A DNA stretch of 64,000 nt, taken from contig CAIMWO010000062.1 in NCBI GenBank assembly GCA_903845195.1, positions 1 through 64,000 of the forward strand, written 5' to 3'. Source of the DNA: an uncultured Phycisphaerales bacterium (lineage in GTDB: Bacteria; Planctomycetota; Phycisphaerae; WQYP01). Positions within the stretch are counted from its first letter, which is position 1. Each line of letters begins with the position of its first letter. Under the pieces are notes generated by a model. It saw only the letters and a list, made by a program, of their open reading frames with translations. It was not told the origin of the DNA and did not search any database. A program made the translations under genes and the position numbers. Shown here piece by piece: positions 33,585 through 42,771 of the stretch.

Positions 33585-34298
33585 CTACTCTCTGCCGTCC
33601 ACCACTTCATAAATCTTTACATCGACCACCCGCGATCCCCATTCCTTGGCCTGTTCAAACGTCGGCAGCAACACATCCAGCCGATGGCCCTTGATCGCTC
33701 CGCCCCGATCCAGCACCGGTACCGCAGCGCCGCCATCATATCCCGGCACGCTGACCAGTGAGTGCATGGGGATCAGCCGCGTGTCAGCCGCGACGAGTCT
33801 GCCGCGATTGGTTTTCACGCTCAGGCCGGAAGCCGTCGTCGTGCCGTCGAAGGGCCAGCAGCAGCGTGCATCCGGTGCGTAGGCGGTCACGCGCAGCCGC
33901 AGTGTCCGAACATATTTGTATTTTTCACCTTTGAACGTTTTGAATTCGACCGCGGCCTTCTTCGGCTTGGGCGCAAGTTGTTTGACGATCGCGGGAATCG
34001 CCGGTGGCGCCGGCGTATTCAGGGTCAGAGATTTCCATTCAATTTTCGACGCATCGGAGGCTACAGGAGGCGTCAGAATCGACGACAGCGACAGGTGATC
34101 GAGATCATTGGATGCCGAGGGAGACGAATCGGAACGATCGGGTGCCGAAGGGGTATCCGCGCGGCCAAAAGCCAGCAATTGCGGCATATCGCCATAGCGT
34201 ACAATGGCCGCGAAACAGAGGAATCCGCTGATCAGCATGGCCATGAACAGGCCGAGCTCCCAGCGTTCAGAAGAGTTTAACCGCCTGGATCGGCGCAT
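33585..34298 (-). CDS. 3D-domain protein, probable cell-wall lytic factor
   Basis: 237 residues. One N-terminal membrane helix (15-35), a Ser/Pro/Asp-rich linker (48-120), then a 3D domain at about 133-232: VTAYAPD (137-143), the three aspartates D172 (ADTRLIPMHS), D197 (LDRGGAIKG) and D208 (RLDVLLP), and a final EWGSRVVDVKIYEV. The fold is a double-psi barrel like that of MltA and expansins, and it is found in YabE/YocH-type murein hydrolases of Firmicutes. Its presence suggests an envelope-anchored muralytic protein. Confidence 0.8.
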   Translation of the reverse strand: MRRSRRLNSSERWELGLFMAMLISGFLCFAAIVRYGDMPQLLAFGRADTPSAPDRSDSSPSASNDLDHLSLSSILTPPVASDASKIEWKSLTLNTPAPPAIPAIVKQLAPKPKKAAVEFKTFKGEKYKYVRTLRLRVTAYAPDARCCWPFDGTTTASGLSVKTNRGRLVAADTRLIPMHSLVSVPGYDGGAAVPVLDRGGAIKGHRLDVLLPTFEQAKEWGSRVVDVKIYEVVDGRE

Positions 34299-34608
34299 AC
34301 ATGCAACTCCGGCCTCAACGCGATGCTACAACTCATCCGTGACCAGATTGCCGCGTCATCCATGACGGCTGGTATCCCCAACCCGTTATCTGCCCGTGCT
34401 GAACATCCCATCAGCACGATTCCTGGATTTTGGCGCATCCTGCCCAGCGGATGCGATTTAACGTCTTTCCCCGCGTCCCCTTTCTAGACAGCAAACGAAC
34501 GCCTTCGGTAGGTCCGATTTGCAGCAAGGTTATTAAATATACCGGGAAAACTTTGTGAATACACGATCAATCTTCAACTATCGCCAAGATGAAATCCGCA
34601 AACGCAGT
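34299..34608. other. Intergenic region, no gene seen
   Basis: 310 bases between the start of the 3D-domain gene and the end of the transglutaminase-like gene, both on the minus strand. It should hold the promoter of the 3D-domain gene. The part at 34520-34580 is AT-rich. No hairpin with a T-run or repeat array was seen. Confidence 0.4.
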
Positions 34609-36897
34609 TCATTTGCGCGTGATTTGTTCGCGCAGGCGGGTCAGTGCGCCATGAATCTGTATTTGCAACGCCGGCGACATACGCAACATGCCGAAGCGAA
34701 TGTCATAGAAAACATCCACGAGCCAGCGGGCGTCTGGGGCTGCGGCGTGCAGGCAGGGGGCGACTCCGTTGACGAACTCGCGCGGGGTCTGATCGGGCGG
34801 TTTGTGATGACCGCTGCGCCGCAGAAGGCGGAGCAGATCATCGAAGAACATGAGATCCTGAATAAGTTGTTTTTGCGTTTTGCGGTTCATGCCGCTGAGA
34901 ATCGTGGCCAGATGACTGTGACGCCGCCGGTGGAAGTAGCGCCACATCCACCCAAAGCAGAATATGTTCATGCCGAGTGCGATGATGGCGATGAGCCGGG
35001 CGGCGAAGGGGGTATCGCCGTCAGCGAAGACGGCCTGCAGACCACCGGCGATATCATCGAGACGGGCCAGCATGAAATTCCGGCAACTGGCCAGCATGCC
35101 GCTGATACTGGTGTACAGGTAATGGCGGGAGGTATTGTCGAAGGCGACGATCATGCTGAGCCAGTTTTTCTGGATGATCTCGCCCAGCTCATTGACCCAG
35201 CGCAGCCAGGCGAAATTGAAAGCACCGGGCGTTCCGGCGTCGCCTGGGGTGGGATCAAAAAGGGTCCAGCCGCGGCCGGGGAGGAAGACTTCAACCCAGG
35301 CGTGGGCATCTTTTTTGCGGACGACGTAGTAGCCGCCGAGGGAGTTGAAATCGCCGCCGTGAAAACCGGTGGCCATGCGGGCATTGATGCCGACGGCGCG
35401 GCACATCATGACCATGGCCGAGGCGAAGTACTCGCAATGGCCGCCGAGGGTTTTGCGATTGAGCAGAAAATCGGCGGTGGGATCAAGACTGCGATTGACG
35501 GTGTGAATGATGAGGGAGTAACGGTAATTGCGGCGGAGCCAGCCTTCATAGCGCTTGGCAATCTGGTCGATGCGATCCAGGGGGATGTCTTCATTGGGAG
35601 GCGGGACGAGATCACCGGCGACATCGCGGGCGATCTTGACGACTTCAGCGGGGACATGCGAACTGTAGGACTCTTCGTTGTCAAAGGTGAAACCCGGATG
35701 ACCCAGGTCGCCGGGGCGAACGAGGGGTTTTACATCGGGTACATTTTCCGGCGGCAGATACGCAGCCGATTCGATGGTGTAGCGCAGGGGATTCTGGAGG
35801 CTGTCGCGTGCGACGAGTGTGCCGTCGCGCGAGGAATAAAGGACGGAGGGGAACTGATCGGAACTGACGCTGACGGGATGGGTGAGGCAGAACAGGAGAT
35901 TTCCCGAGAGCATGTGGATGGTGTATTGCTGGGAGACCAGTCCGACGGAATTGCGGGAGGCGAGCGAGCGGAGTTGGGCGCGGCCGTCGATGAGTCTGGT
36001 CTGGGCATCTCCGGCGTTGCCCAAAGGCGAGCGGAGCCAGATATTGGAGCGAGAGTCGTAGGCGTCGAGTGCGATGCCGCGGAAGTAGGGCTGGTAGAAT
36101 TCGGAGCCGATGTTGATGTCATTCTGTTCGAGTTTGACTTCCATGACGACTTCTTCGGACTGCTGGATGCGGCCATAGTCGGTGAGGCGTACGCTTTCGG
36201 AGAATCCGGTTCGCATCGACGGGCCGAGGGCCCAACTGGCGAGGAGGTCCTGGGTTTTATGGCGCGGGAAGAGGGTGAAGGCGAGTGCGGAGATGAGAAT
36301 CAGAGCGGTGCCGACATAGTAAGTGATGCGGCGGATATCGCGGCGGAGGGTGTCGTGGCGCTCGGGCAAAAGGGAGAGGTCGGCGGGGACGAGCGTTTGA
36401 TCGATGGCATTCTGGGCTTCGAAACGGAGGTGGAAAACCAGGATGGCGTAGAGGCCCAGGAGCAGGTAGCCGGCGAGCAGCAGGGCGAAAAAGAGGGAAC
36501 TGGTGAGGATGGAGCCGGCGACCATGACGAGCAGTGAGAGGGTGAGGATTTGGGCGTAATCGCGATGGTTTTTGGATTCGAAGAGTTTGCAGATGAGAAT
36601 GGCGACCATGAAGTGGCCGAGGGCGACGAGAAGGTTGTCCTGCTGGTAGAGGACGATCTCATAGAAGAGCACGAGTGCGGAGACAAGGACGCCAAGGTTA
36701 ATGAGCCAGCGGGGGAGGGAGCGATCCTGACGATTTTCGACGAGGAACCAGGAGAGCAAGACGCCGCCGAAGCCAAAGGCGAGGACGAAGGGATTGGATT
36801 CGGCATAGGCGAAGCCGGAGATGGCGAGGATGACCAGGAGGTAAGCGAGGGTGCGGAAGCGGCGGAGGAATTCGAGGTTGGGGGCGGGATTGCTCAT
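34609..36897 (-). CDS. TgpA-like transglutaminase membrane protein
   Basis: 762 residues from ATG 36897; the frame is open for 325 more codons upstream, but those overlap the VTT-rhodanese gene in another frame and have no family likeness. The N-terminal 200 residues contain about six membrane helices (LAYLLVILAISGFAYA, MVAILICKLFE, ILTLSLLVMVAGSIL), the DUF3488 part. The transglutaminase-like core has Cys near 488 (GGHCEYFASAMVMMCRAVGINARMATGF), His near 531 (DAHAWVEVFLPG) and Asp near 547 (LFDPTP). A last helix near 660 precedes a DUF4129-like tail. Such proteins cross-link or cut proteins in the periplasm; often next to MoxR and DUF58 genes, which are absent here. Confidence 0.85.
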   Translation of the reverse strand: MSNPAPNLEFLRRFRTLAYLLVILAISGFAYAESNPFVLAFGFGGVLLSWFLVENRQDRSLPRWLINLGVLVSALVLFYEIVLYQQDNLLVALGHFMVAILICKLFESKNHRDYAQILTLSLLVMVAGSILTSSLFFALLLAGYLLLGLYAILVFHLRFEAQNAIDQTLVPADLSLLPERHDTLRRDIRRITYYVGTALILISALAFTLFPRHKTQDLLASWALGPSMRTGFSESVRLTDYGRIQQSEEVVMEVKLEQNDINIGSEFYQPYFRGIALDAYDSRSNIWLRSPLGNAGDAQTRLIDGRAQLRSLASRNSVGLVSQQYTIHMLSGNLLFCLTHPVSVSSDQFPSVLYSSRDGTLVARDSLQNPLRYTIESAAYLPPENVPDVKPLVRPGDLGHPGFTFDNEESYSSHVPAEVVKIARDVAGDLVPPPNEDIPLDRIDQIAKRYEGWLRRNYRYSLIIHTVNRSLDPTADFLLNRKTLGGHCEYFASAMVMMCRAVGINARMATGFHGGDFNSLGGYYVVRKKDAHAWVEVFLPGRGWTLFDPTPGDAGTPGAFNFAWLRWVNELGEIIQKNWLSMIVAFDNTSRHYLYTSISGMLASCRNFMLARLDDIAGGLQAVFADGDTPFAARLIAIIALGMNIFCFGWMWRYFHRRRHSHLATILSGMNRKTQKQLIQDLMFFDDLLRLLRRSGHHKPPDQTPREFVNGVAPCLHAAAPDARWLVDVFYDIRFGMLRMSPALQIQIHGALTRLREQITRK

Positions 36898-36945
36898 GCG
36901 ATTGATTATACGGTGGGGAGGGGTGGGAGTGCGGTGGAAAATGGC

Positions 36946-36977
36946 GGGTGTCGGGGTATCGGAGTGCAGGGGTGTCG
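36946..36977. repeat. Octamer array GGGTGTCG, 4 copies
   Basis: GGGTGTCG, GGGTATCG, GAGTGCAG and GGGTGTCG between the transglutaminase-like gene and the stop of the VTT-rhodanese gene. Same family as 37967-38006, and in reverse at 53113-53160. Confidence 0.75.
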
Positions 36978-36985
36978 GGCTGGCG

Positions 36986-37936
36986 TTAGGCGGTTGTGGG
37001 TTGGGAGGTGTGTTCGTTGAGGGGCAGACCGGCGGATTTCCAAGCGTGAATGCCGCCGCGGAGGGACCAGGCGGATTTGAAGCCTTTGCGGCGGAGGGTG
37101 CGGGCGAGCTTGGTGCTGGTTTCCTGGTTGGGGCAATAACAAAAGAGGACGATGGGCGTGTGACGCGGGAGGGGTTCGAGTTCGGCGAGAAGCTGGTCTT
37201 CGGAACGGCGGCGGGCGAAGGGGATGACGAAGGGGAATTGGGTGAGGTCGCCGGGAGAACGGAGATCGATGAATTGCAGGTCCGGGCGCTGGGCGACGAG
37301 GCGATGGGCGGCCAGCGGGGCGATTCCGGAAACGTGGGCCTGCACGACGAGCCAGTAGCGAGCGAGGAGTTTGTAGACGATGTAGATGGCCAGGAGCAGA
37401 ACGAGGATGAGCGTAAGATTCTTTCCGGCGGCACCGACCTTGGAGATGAGGGTGTCGAGTTGTGCGGCGAAGAGGTAGCCCAGGACGAGCAGGGGGGTGG
37501 TGAAGAGGAATGTGCCGAGGAAGTTGTAAGTGAGCAGTGGGACGAGGGGTTGTCCGGTGGCGCCGGCGATGGGCGGTGCGACGATGCTGAAGCCGGGGAC
37601 GTAGCGTCCGGCGATGAAGGCACGGAGTTTGAATCGCGAGAAAGTGAGCTGGGTTTTCTGAATGCAGGCGTCACGTTCGAGGGAAAGTTTGCAGAGCGTG
37701 GTGACGACGCGGTGGCCGAAGCGTCGTCCGAGGGCGTACCAGAGGAGGTCTCCAGGGAGCAGGGCCAAGGGCGCCAGGACGATGGCGAAGGGGAGCGAGG
37801 CTTTGCCCGATGCAGCGAGTGCCCCGACGATGAGGAGGGCTGGCGTGGCGGGCAGGGGCAGTCCAGTGCCAACGACCAAGAGGAATAGAGTGAGATAGAG
37901 AAGAGGGTGAGATTGCAATGTGGAGAGTAAATTCAT
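36986..37936 (-). CDS. DedA/VTT membrane protein fused to a rhodanese domain
   Basis: 316 residues from ATG 37936; the longer frame would translate the octamer array, so it is not used. Residues 1-195 form a VTT (DedA/SNARE-associated) domain: LPLPATPALLIVGALAASG, PGDLLWYALGRRFGHRV, FIAGRYVPGFSIVAPPIAGATG, with two half-membrane loops. Residues 210-305 are a rhodanese domain with FIDLRSPGD, the CYCPN loop (C266/C268) and SLRGGIHAWKSAG. DedA proteins move undecaprenyl phosphate or support membrane energetics; the rhodanese part may bind sulfane sulfur. Such fusions are known in bacteria. Confidence 0.85.
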   Translation of the reverse strand: MNLLSTLQSHPLLYLTLFLLVVGTGLPLPATPALLIVGALAASGKASLPFAIVLAPLALLPGDLLWYALGRRFGHRVVTTLCKLSLERDACIQKTQLTFSRFKLRAFIAGRYVPGFSIVAPPIAGATGQPLVPLLTYNFLGTFLFTTPLLVLGYLFAAQLDTLISKVGAAGKNLTLILVLLLAIYIVYKLLARYWLVVQAHVSGIAPLAAHRLVAQRPDLQFIDLRSPGDLTQFPFVIPFARRRSEDQLLAELEPLPRHTPIVLFCYCPNQETSTKLARTLRRKGFKSAWSLRGGIHAWKSAGLPLNEHTSQPTTA

Positions 37937-37966
37937 GGAAATATTGTAGGCAGGGTGGGGAAGGGC

Positions 37967-38006
37967 GGTGTCGGGGTGTCTGCGTATGGGGGTGTCGGGG
38001 TGAGGG
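37967..38006. repeat. Octamer array GGTGTCGG, 5 copies
   Basis: GGTGTCGG, GGTGTCTG, CGTATGGG, GGTGTCGG, GGTGAGGG, directly upstream of the VTT-rhodanese start. Confidence 0.8.
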
Positions 38007-38014
38007 CGTAGGCG

Positions 38015-38057
38015 AATGACGCAATGACCAAGGCCCAATGACCAAGGTTCAAATTTT
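38015..38057. repeat. Heptamer array AATGACC/AAGGNNC, about 6 copies
   Basis: AATGACG, one extra base, then AATGACC, AAGGCCC, AATGACC, AAGGTTC, AAATTTT. It directly follows the octamer array, so two families are joined in the gap between ispH and the VTT-rhodanese gene. A related trio spans the hpnC start codon (39215-39235). Confidence 0.7.
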
Positions 38058-38091
38058 CAAGGCGCAAAGTGAGGGTTGCACGGGATGTCGA

Positions 38092-39069
<978 letters not shown>

Positions 39070-39214
39070 GAAGGGCTCCGTAAAAGCATCGGGGTGCCGC
39101 GAAGGGTTGGCACAACCGGTGCGACCTGTCAGAATACAACGCAGCCAAGCATTGTAGCTTGTTGGGAGAGGCAAAGGAAGATGGTACCGGTCAATGGTGT
39201 TATGGCCACTGACG

Positions 39215-39235
39215 CAATGAAGAATGCTTAATGAG
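39215..39235. repeat. Three NAATGNN heptamers over the hpnC start
   Basis: CAATGAA, GAATGCT and TAATGAG; the ATG of the third is the start codon of hpnC. Related to the AATGACC array at 38015-38057. Short, so chance is possible. Confidence 0.4.
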
Positions 39236-40220
39236 CGACAGTTTGTCCATTCCTGCGACACCCCTGCCCGCGGCGGATGCTGAGCGGTTGGGGCTGGCGC
39301 GCGAGGCCCCGGGGACGATTCGGGCGGCGTTTGAGCCGGTGGCCAGTGCGGCAGCGGCGGAGGCGTACACGGGGAAGCTGACGCGGTCGCATTACGAGAA
39401 TTTCTCGGTGGTGTCGGTGCTGCTGCCGAAGCATTTGCGGCAGGATTTCTGCAACGTGTATGCGTTCTGCCGGATTGCGGATGATCTGGGCGATGAAGTT
39501 CACGACAAGGAGAAGTCGCTGCGCTACCTGGGGGTGTTCCGGCGGCAATTGATTGAGTGCTATGCCGAACGGGCCAACACCGCGGTCTTCGTGGCGCTGC
39601 TGCAAACGGTCAAACGACACAACATTCCGATGCGGCCGTTTGAGGATTTGATCAAGGCGTTCGAGCAGGATCAGACGGTGACGCGGTATCAGACGCACGA
39701 GCAATTGGTGGATTACTGCACGCGCAGTGCCGACCCGGTGGGGCGGCTGGTGCTGTATATGTGCGGATACCGGGATGATGCGCGGCAGGTGTTGAGCGAC
39801 AAGACGTGCACGGCGCTGCAGTTGGTGAATTTCTGGCAGGATGTGCGGCGGGATATGATCGAGCGCGATCGGATTTATCTGCCGCGGGAAGATATGGAAC
39901 GATTCGGCGTGACGGAGAAGCAGTTGCTGGAGGGGCAGATCACGGCGGGGTATCGCGACCTGATGCGCTTTGAACTGGAGCGGACCGAGGCGATGTTTGC
40001 TGAGGGGACGAAACTGCTGCCGCTGCTGGCGCCGCTCTATCGAAAGCAGATCGAGCTGTTCGGCAAGGGGGGCATGGCAATTTGCGAGGCGATCCGGAGG
40101 CAGAATTTTGACACGCTGACGCGGCGGCCAAGTCTGAGCAAATGGCAGAAGATGCGGCTGGTGGGAACAACAATGGTCGGTTTTCTCGCGGGGAAATTCC
40201 GCGGGGGAGCGGCGAAGTGA
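39231..40220 (+). CDS. hpnC: Squalene synthase subunit HpnC (presqualene-diphosphate to hydroxysqualene step)
   Basis: 329 residues of the squalene/phytoene synthase fold. First aspartate motif: RIADDLGDE (D84, D85, D88). Second: QDVRRDMIERD (D204, D208), followed by RIYLPRED. In the three-gene bacterial route, HpnD makes presqualene diphosphate from two farnesyl diphosphates, HpnC turns it into hydroxysqualene, and HpnE reduces that to squalene. The first 40 residues are an extra Ala/Pro-rich stretch. First gene of hpnC-hpnD-hpnE; its stop overlaps the hpnD start. Confidence 0.92.
   Translation: MSDSLSIPATPLPAADAERLGLAREAPGTIRAAFEPVASAAAAEAYTGKLTRSHYENFSVVSVLLPKHLRQDFCNVYAFCRIADDLGDEVHDKEKSLRYLGVFRRQLIECYAERANTAVFVALLQTVKRHNIPMRPFEDLIKAFEQDQTVTRYQTHEQLVDYCTRSADPVGRLVLYMCGYRDDARQVLSDKTCTALQLVNFWQDVRRDMIERDRIYLPREDMERFGVTEKQLLEGQITAGYRDLMRFELERTEAMFAEGTKLLPLLAPLYRKQIELFGKGGMAICEAIRRQNFDTLTRRPSLSKWQKMRLVGTTMVGFLAGKFRGGAAK
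40203..40209 (+). promoter_or_regulatory. Ribosome binding site that sets the GTG start of hpnD
   Basis: GGGGGAG lies 7 bases before GTG 40217, whereas the ATG at 40232 has no such site. The GTGA overlap with the hpnC stop supports translational coupling. Confidence 0.7.
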
Positions 40221-41122
40221 CAGCCACTACGATGCAGACATTGAAAATCGATGGGGATTCGCTGGCCAAGAGCCGGGTGTATTGCCGCGACCTGACCAAG
40301 CATGCGGCGAAAAATTTTTATTATGGCCTGAAATTGCTTCCCGAGCCGAAGCGCTCGGCGATGTATGCGTTGTATGCGTACATGCGGCTGGTGGATGACA
40401 TTGCGGATGATGACACGCATCGCACGGCGGACCAGCGGCTGCGCGATTTGCAGCAGTGGCGCCAGTGTACGCAGGCGGCGATGCGCGGCGAGCCGCCGAA
40501 GGGGCACATTCTTTGGCCGGCGTTTGCGGAACTGGTGCATCGCTACCGCATCCCGGCGAAGCTTTTTGACGACATGATCGACGGCCAGCAGCAGGACATG
40601 ACGCCGGCGCCGATGCAGACGTTCGCGGATCTGCATGCGTATTGTTACCGCGTGGCCAGCGTGGTGGGGTTGGCGAGCATTTACGTGTGGGGCGTGCCGG
40701 GTGGGAAGGTCGCGGATGTGGAGCAGTTGGGAATCGACCGGGGGATTGCGTTTCAGCTCACCAACGTGCTGCGGGATTTGAAGGAGGATGCGGCGCGGGG
40801 GCGGTGCTATCTGCCGGTGGAGGATCTGGAAAAATTTGGAGTGACCCAGAAAGAGATTGCGGACGGTGCGGTTACGCCGGCGTTTATCGAGATGATGCGA
40901 TTTGAAATTGAACGTGCCGAGGGTTTTTATCGCAGCAGTTCGCCGCTGGAGGAACGGGTGAGCGCGGACAGCCGGCCGACGTTGATGGCCATGACGGAAA
41001 TCTATCATGGGTTGCTGCAGAAAATTGCCCAGCGACCCGAGCGGGTGCTGCACGGCCGGGTGCGGCTGAGCACCACGGCCAAATTGATGATTGGATGGCG
41101 GGCCATGAGAAATAGAAAATGA
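40217..41122 (+). CDS. hpnD: Presqualene diphosphate synthase HpnD
   Basis: 301 residues from GTG 40217. Squalene/phytoene synthase fold: KNFYYGLKLLPEPKRSAMYALYAYMR, first aspartate motif DDIADDD (D60-D66), second motif NVLRDLKEDAARGRCYLPVEDLEKFG. It joins two farnesyl diphosphates into presqualene diphosphate. The last four codons and the stop lie in an A-rich heptamer array, so the end RNRK is supplied by the repeat. Confidence 0.92.
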   Translation: MTATTMQTLKIDGDSLAKSRVYCRDLTKHAAKNFYYGLKLLPEPKRSAMYALYAYMRLVDDIADDDTHRTADQRLRDLQQWRQCTQAAMRGEPPKGHILWPAFAELVHRYRIPAKLFDDMIDGQQQDMTPAPMQTFADLHAYCYRVASVVGLASIYVWGVPGGKVADVEQLGIDRGIAFQLTNVLRDLKEDAARGRCYLPVEDLEKFGVTQKEIADGAVTPAFIEMMRFEIERAEGFYRSSSPLEERVSADSRPTLMAMTEIYHGLLQKIAQRPERVLHGRVRLSTTAKLMIGWRAMRNRK

Positions 41123-41142
41123 AAAATAGAAAATAGAAAAAC
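41108..41142. repeat. Heptamer array GAAAATA, 5 copies (left arm of an inverted pair)
   Basis: AGAAATA, GAAAATG, AAAAATA, GAAAATA, GAAAAAC. The TGA stop of hpnD is inside it. The right arm follows at 41171-41205. Confidence 0.85.
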
Positions 41143-41196
41143 CAAGCGGGTGCAAAGCTCTTAAGGCATCCTTTTTCTATTTTTCATTTTCTATTT
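41110..41196. terminator. Inverted pair of A/T-rich heptamer arrays between hpnD and hpnE
   Basis: 41110-41128 and 41178-41196 are perfect 19-base reverse complements (right arm TATTTTTCATTTTCTATTT). The stem is AT-rich with a 49-base loop and ends in a T-rich strand, so it could attenuate transcription into hpnE or protect the hpnCD message. Terminator activity is inference. Confidence 0.4.
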
Positions 41197-41205
41197 TCTA
41201 TTTAC
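41171..41205. repeat. Heptamer array, same family reversed (right arm)
   Basis: On the minus strand it reads AAATAGA, AAATAGA, AAATGAA, AAATAGA, AAAAGGA, a rotation of the GAAAATA unit. Confidence 0.85.
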
Positions 41206-41241
41206 AACTTTCAATTTGTCGTATCGCAGAAGAGTGGTTCG

Positions 41242-42687
41242 ATGTCGGATTCGGTGAATAAACGCGTGGTGATCGTCGGGGGTGGCCTGGCGGGTATGGC
41301 TTGCGCGGTGGCGCTGGAGACGCTGCGCTGGCGCGGGGTGCAGGTGACGTTGCTCGAATCGCGCCATGCGTTGGGCGGAAGAGCCAGTTCGTTTGAGGAT
41401 CAGGAGAATGAAGCGGAACTACTGGACAATTGCCAGCATGTGCTGCTGGGATGCTGCACCAATCTGATCGATCTCTACAAGCGGCTGGGGGTTTCGGAGC
41501 TGATCACGTTTTATCGATACGTGCATTACCTGGACACGGCTGGGCGGCGGCACGATCTATGGGGCGTCGACGGATTGCCGGCACCGCTGCATCTGGGACC
41601 GGCGATGGCCCTCTTTTCGGCGCTGACGTTCGGCGAACGCATTGCGGTCATGCGGGCGATGGTGGCGATGCTGGCCCTGGGCCGCGCCGGACGCGACAAA
41701 CTGGAGACGATGAGCTTCGGCGACTGGCTGGATGCCAATGCCCAGCCTGCATCGGTCGTGACGAAATTCTACGACCCGGTGCTGATCAGCGCGCTCAACG
41801 AAGAGACGCGCCGGGCCTCGGCCAAGTATGCGATCCAGGTATTCCAGGAGGCCATGCTGGCCAACGCAAACGGCTATCTCATCGGCCTGCCCAACTGTGC
41901 GCTAGCAAAGCTCTACGAGAAGGGGCCGTGCGAGGATTTGCGGCTGAGTACGCGCGTTGATGAAATCCTCTTTGCGCCCCGGCCCACGGCCCACGGCCCA
42001 CGGCCCACGGGTGTGAAGCTGCGGGGAGGCGAGGAAATTCAGGCCGATACCGTGGTGTTGGCGACGAACTATCACGCGGTGCAGAGATGGGTCTCTGAGG
42101 AGTTGCAGACATCGGATACGCGATTTGAAGGATTGGCGAAGTTGGAGAGCGTGCCGATTTTGGGGGTGCATTTGTGGTTCGATCGTCCGGTGATGAAGTT
42201 GCCTTTTGCGGCGCTGATCGAGGCGCCGGACGGGGGCGAATTCGGGGGAGGATTGCAGTGGCTATTTCGCAAGGATGCTGAGGGCAAGGTATTGCATGGC
42301 GTGATTTCCGCGAGCCGGGCGTGGGTGAATGTGCCCAAGGATGAAGCGCTCAAAAAGTTTGAGAAGCAGGTGCGGTCGCTATTCGTCGATGCGCGACATG
42401 CGAAATTGGAACGCGGGGTGATAGTCATTGAGAAGCGGGCGACCTATTCGCCGGGGCCGGGGTGTGATGCGCTGCGGCCGCTGCAGGGGCCACCGGTCGG
42501 GGGGATTGAGGGGTTGTTTCTGGCGGGTGATTACACGGCAACGGGGTGGCCGGCGACGATGGAAGGGGCGGTGCGCAGCGGCTATCTGGCGGCCGAGGCG
42601 GTGGCGAAATCATTGGGGATTGACGCGAAGTTCATGGTGGCCGATCTGCCGGTGGAATGGCCGGCGCGGATGATGGGGTTGCGGTAA
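41242..42687 (+). CDS. hpnE: Hydroxysqualene dehydroxylase HpnE
   Basis: 481 residues of the phytoene-desaturase/amine-oxidase type. FAD-binding VVIVGGGLAGMACA at 9-22 and LLESRHALGGRASSF (arginine of the GG motif), LDNCQHVLLGCCTNL as in HpnE, and the C-terminal FAD motif GLFLAGDYTATGWPATMEGAVRSGYLAA. It reduces hydroxysqualene to squalene. A 28-base run of four GGCCCAC heptamers (41981-42008) adds RPTAHGPRPTG in the middle of the protein, probably a surface loop. Third gene of the operon; a squalene-hopene cyclase is not in the window. Confidence 0.9.
   Translation: MSDSVNKRVVIVGGGLAGMACAVALETLRWRGVQVTLLESRHALGGRASSFEDQENEAELLDNCQHVLLGCCTNLIDLYKRLGVSELITFYRYVHYLDTAGRRHDLWGVDGLPAPLHLGPAMALFSALTFGERIAVMRAMVAMLALGRAGRDKLETMSFGDWLDANAQPASVVTKFYDPVLISALNEETRRASAKYAIQVFQEAMLANANGYLIGLPNCALAKLYEKGPCEDLRLSTRVDEILFAPRPTAHGPRPTGVKLRGGEEIQADTVVLATNYHAVQRWVSEELQTSDTRFEGLAKLESVPILGVHLWFDRPVMKLPFAALIEAPDGGEFGGGLQWLFRKDAEGKVLHGVISASRAWVNVPKDEALKKFEKQVRSLFVDARHAKLERGVIVIEKRATYSPGPGCDALRPLQGPPVGGIEGLFLAGDYTATGWPATMEGAVRSGYLAAEAVAKSLGIDAKFMVADLPVEWPARMMGLR
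41981..42008. repeat. Four perfect GGCCCAC heptamers inside hpnE
   Basis: Four identical 7-base units, encoding a Pro/Arg/Thr/His/Gly loop in frame. The only array here with identical units, so it may be recent. Confidence 0.85.
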
Positions 42688-42706
42688 CGAGGGCCGGAGG
42701 CGTAAC

Positions 42707-42725
42707 CGCGAGGGAAAACCTCGCG
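42707..42725. terminator. Hairpin after hpnE
   Basis: CGCGAGG (42707-42713) pairs with CCTCGCG (42719-42725) around GAAAA. It lies between hpnE and the convergent prepilin-leader gene; there is no T-run. Confidence 0.5.
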
Positions 42726-42771
42726 TGCAAATGGGGCAGCGTGTTGGTTCGCGATGAAGAAGATTGCGATA

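Noticed and set aside
34555-36537. A long open frame of 660 codons on the plus strand
   Set aside because: It is the antisense shadow of the transglutaminase-like gene: Gly/Glu/Asp-rich, no family likeness. The same holds for plus-strand frames at 1621-2499, 6996-8258 and 11410-13356.
36898-37872. 325-codon N-terminal extension of the transglutaminase-like gene
   Set aside because: Ser/Pro-rich out-of-frame reading of the VTT-rhodanese gene; the family fold begins at the ATG at 36897.
36986-38057. Repeat arrays as a CRISPR
   Set aside because: Units are 7-8 bases, contiguous and without spacers; no cas genes are nearby.
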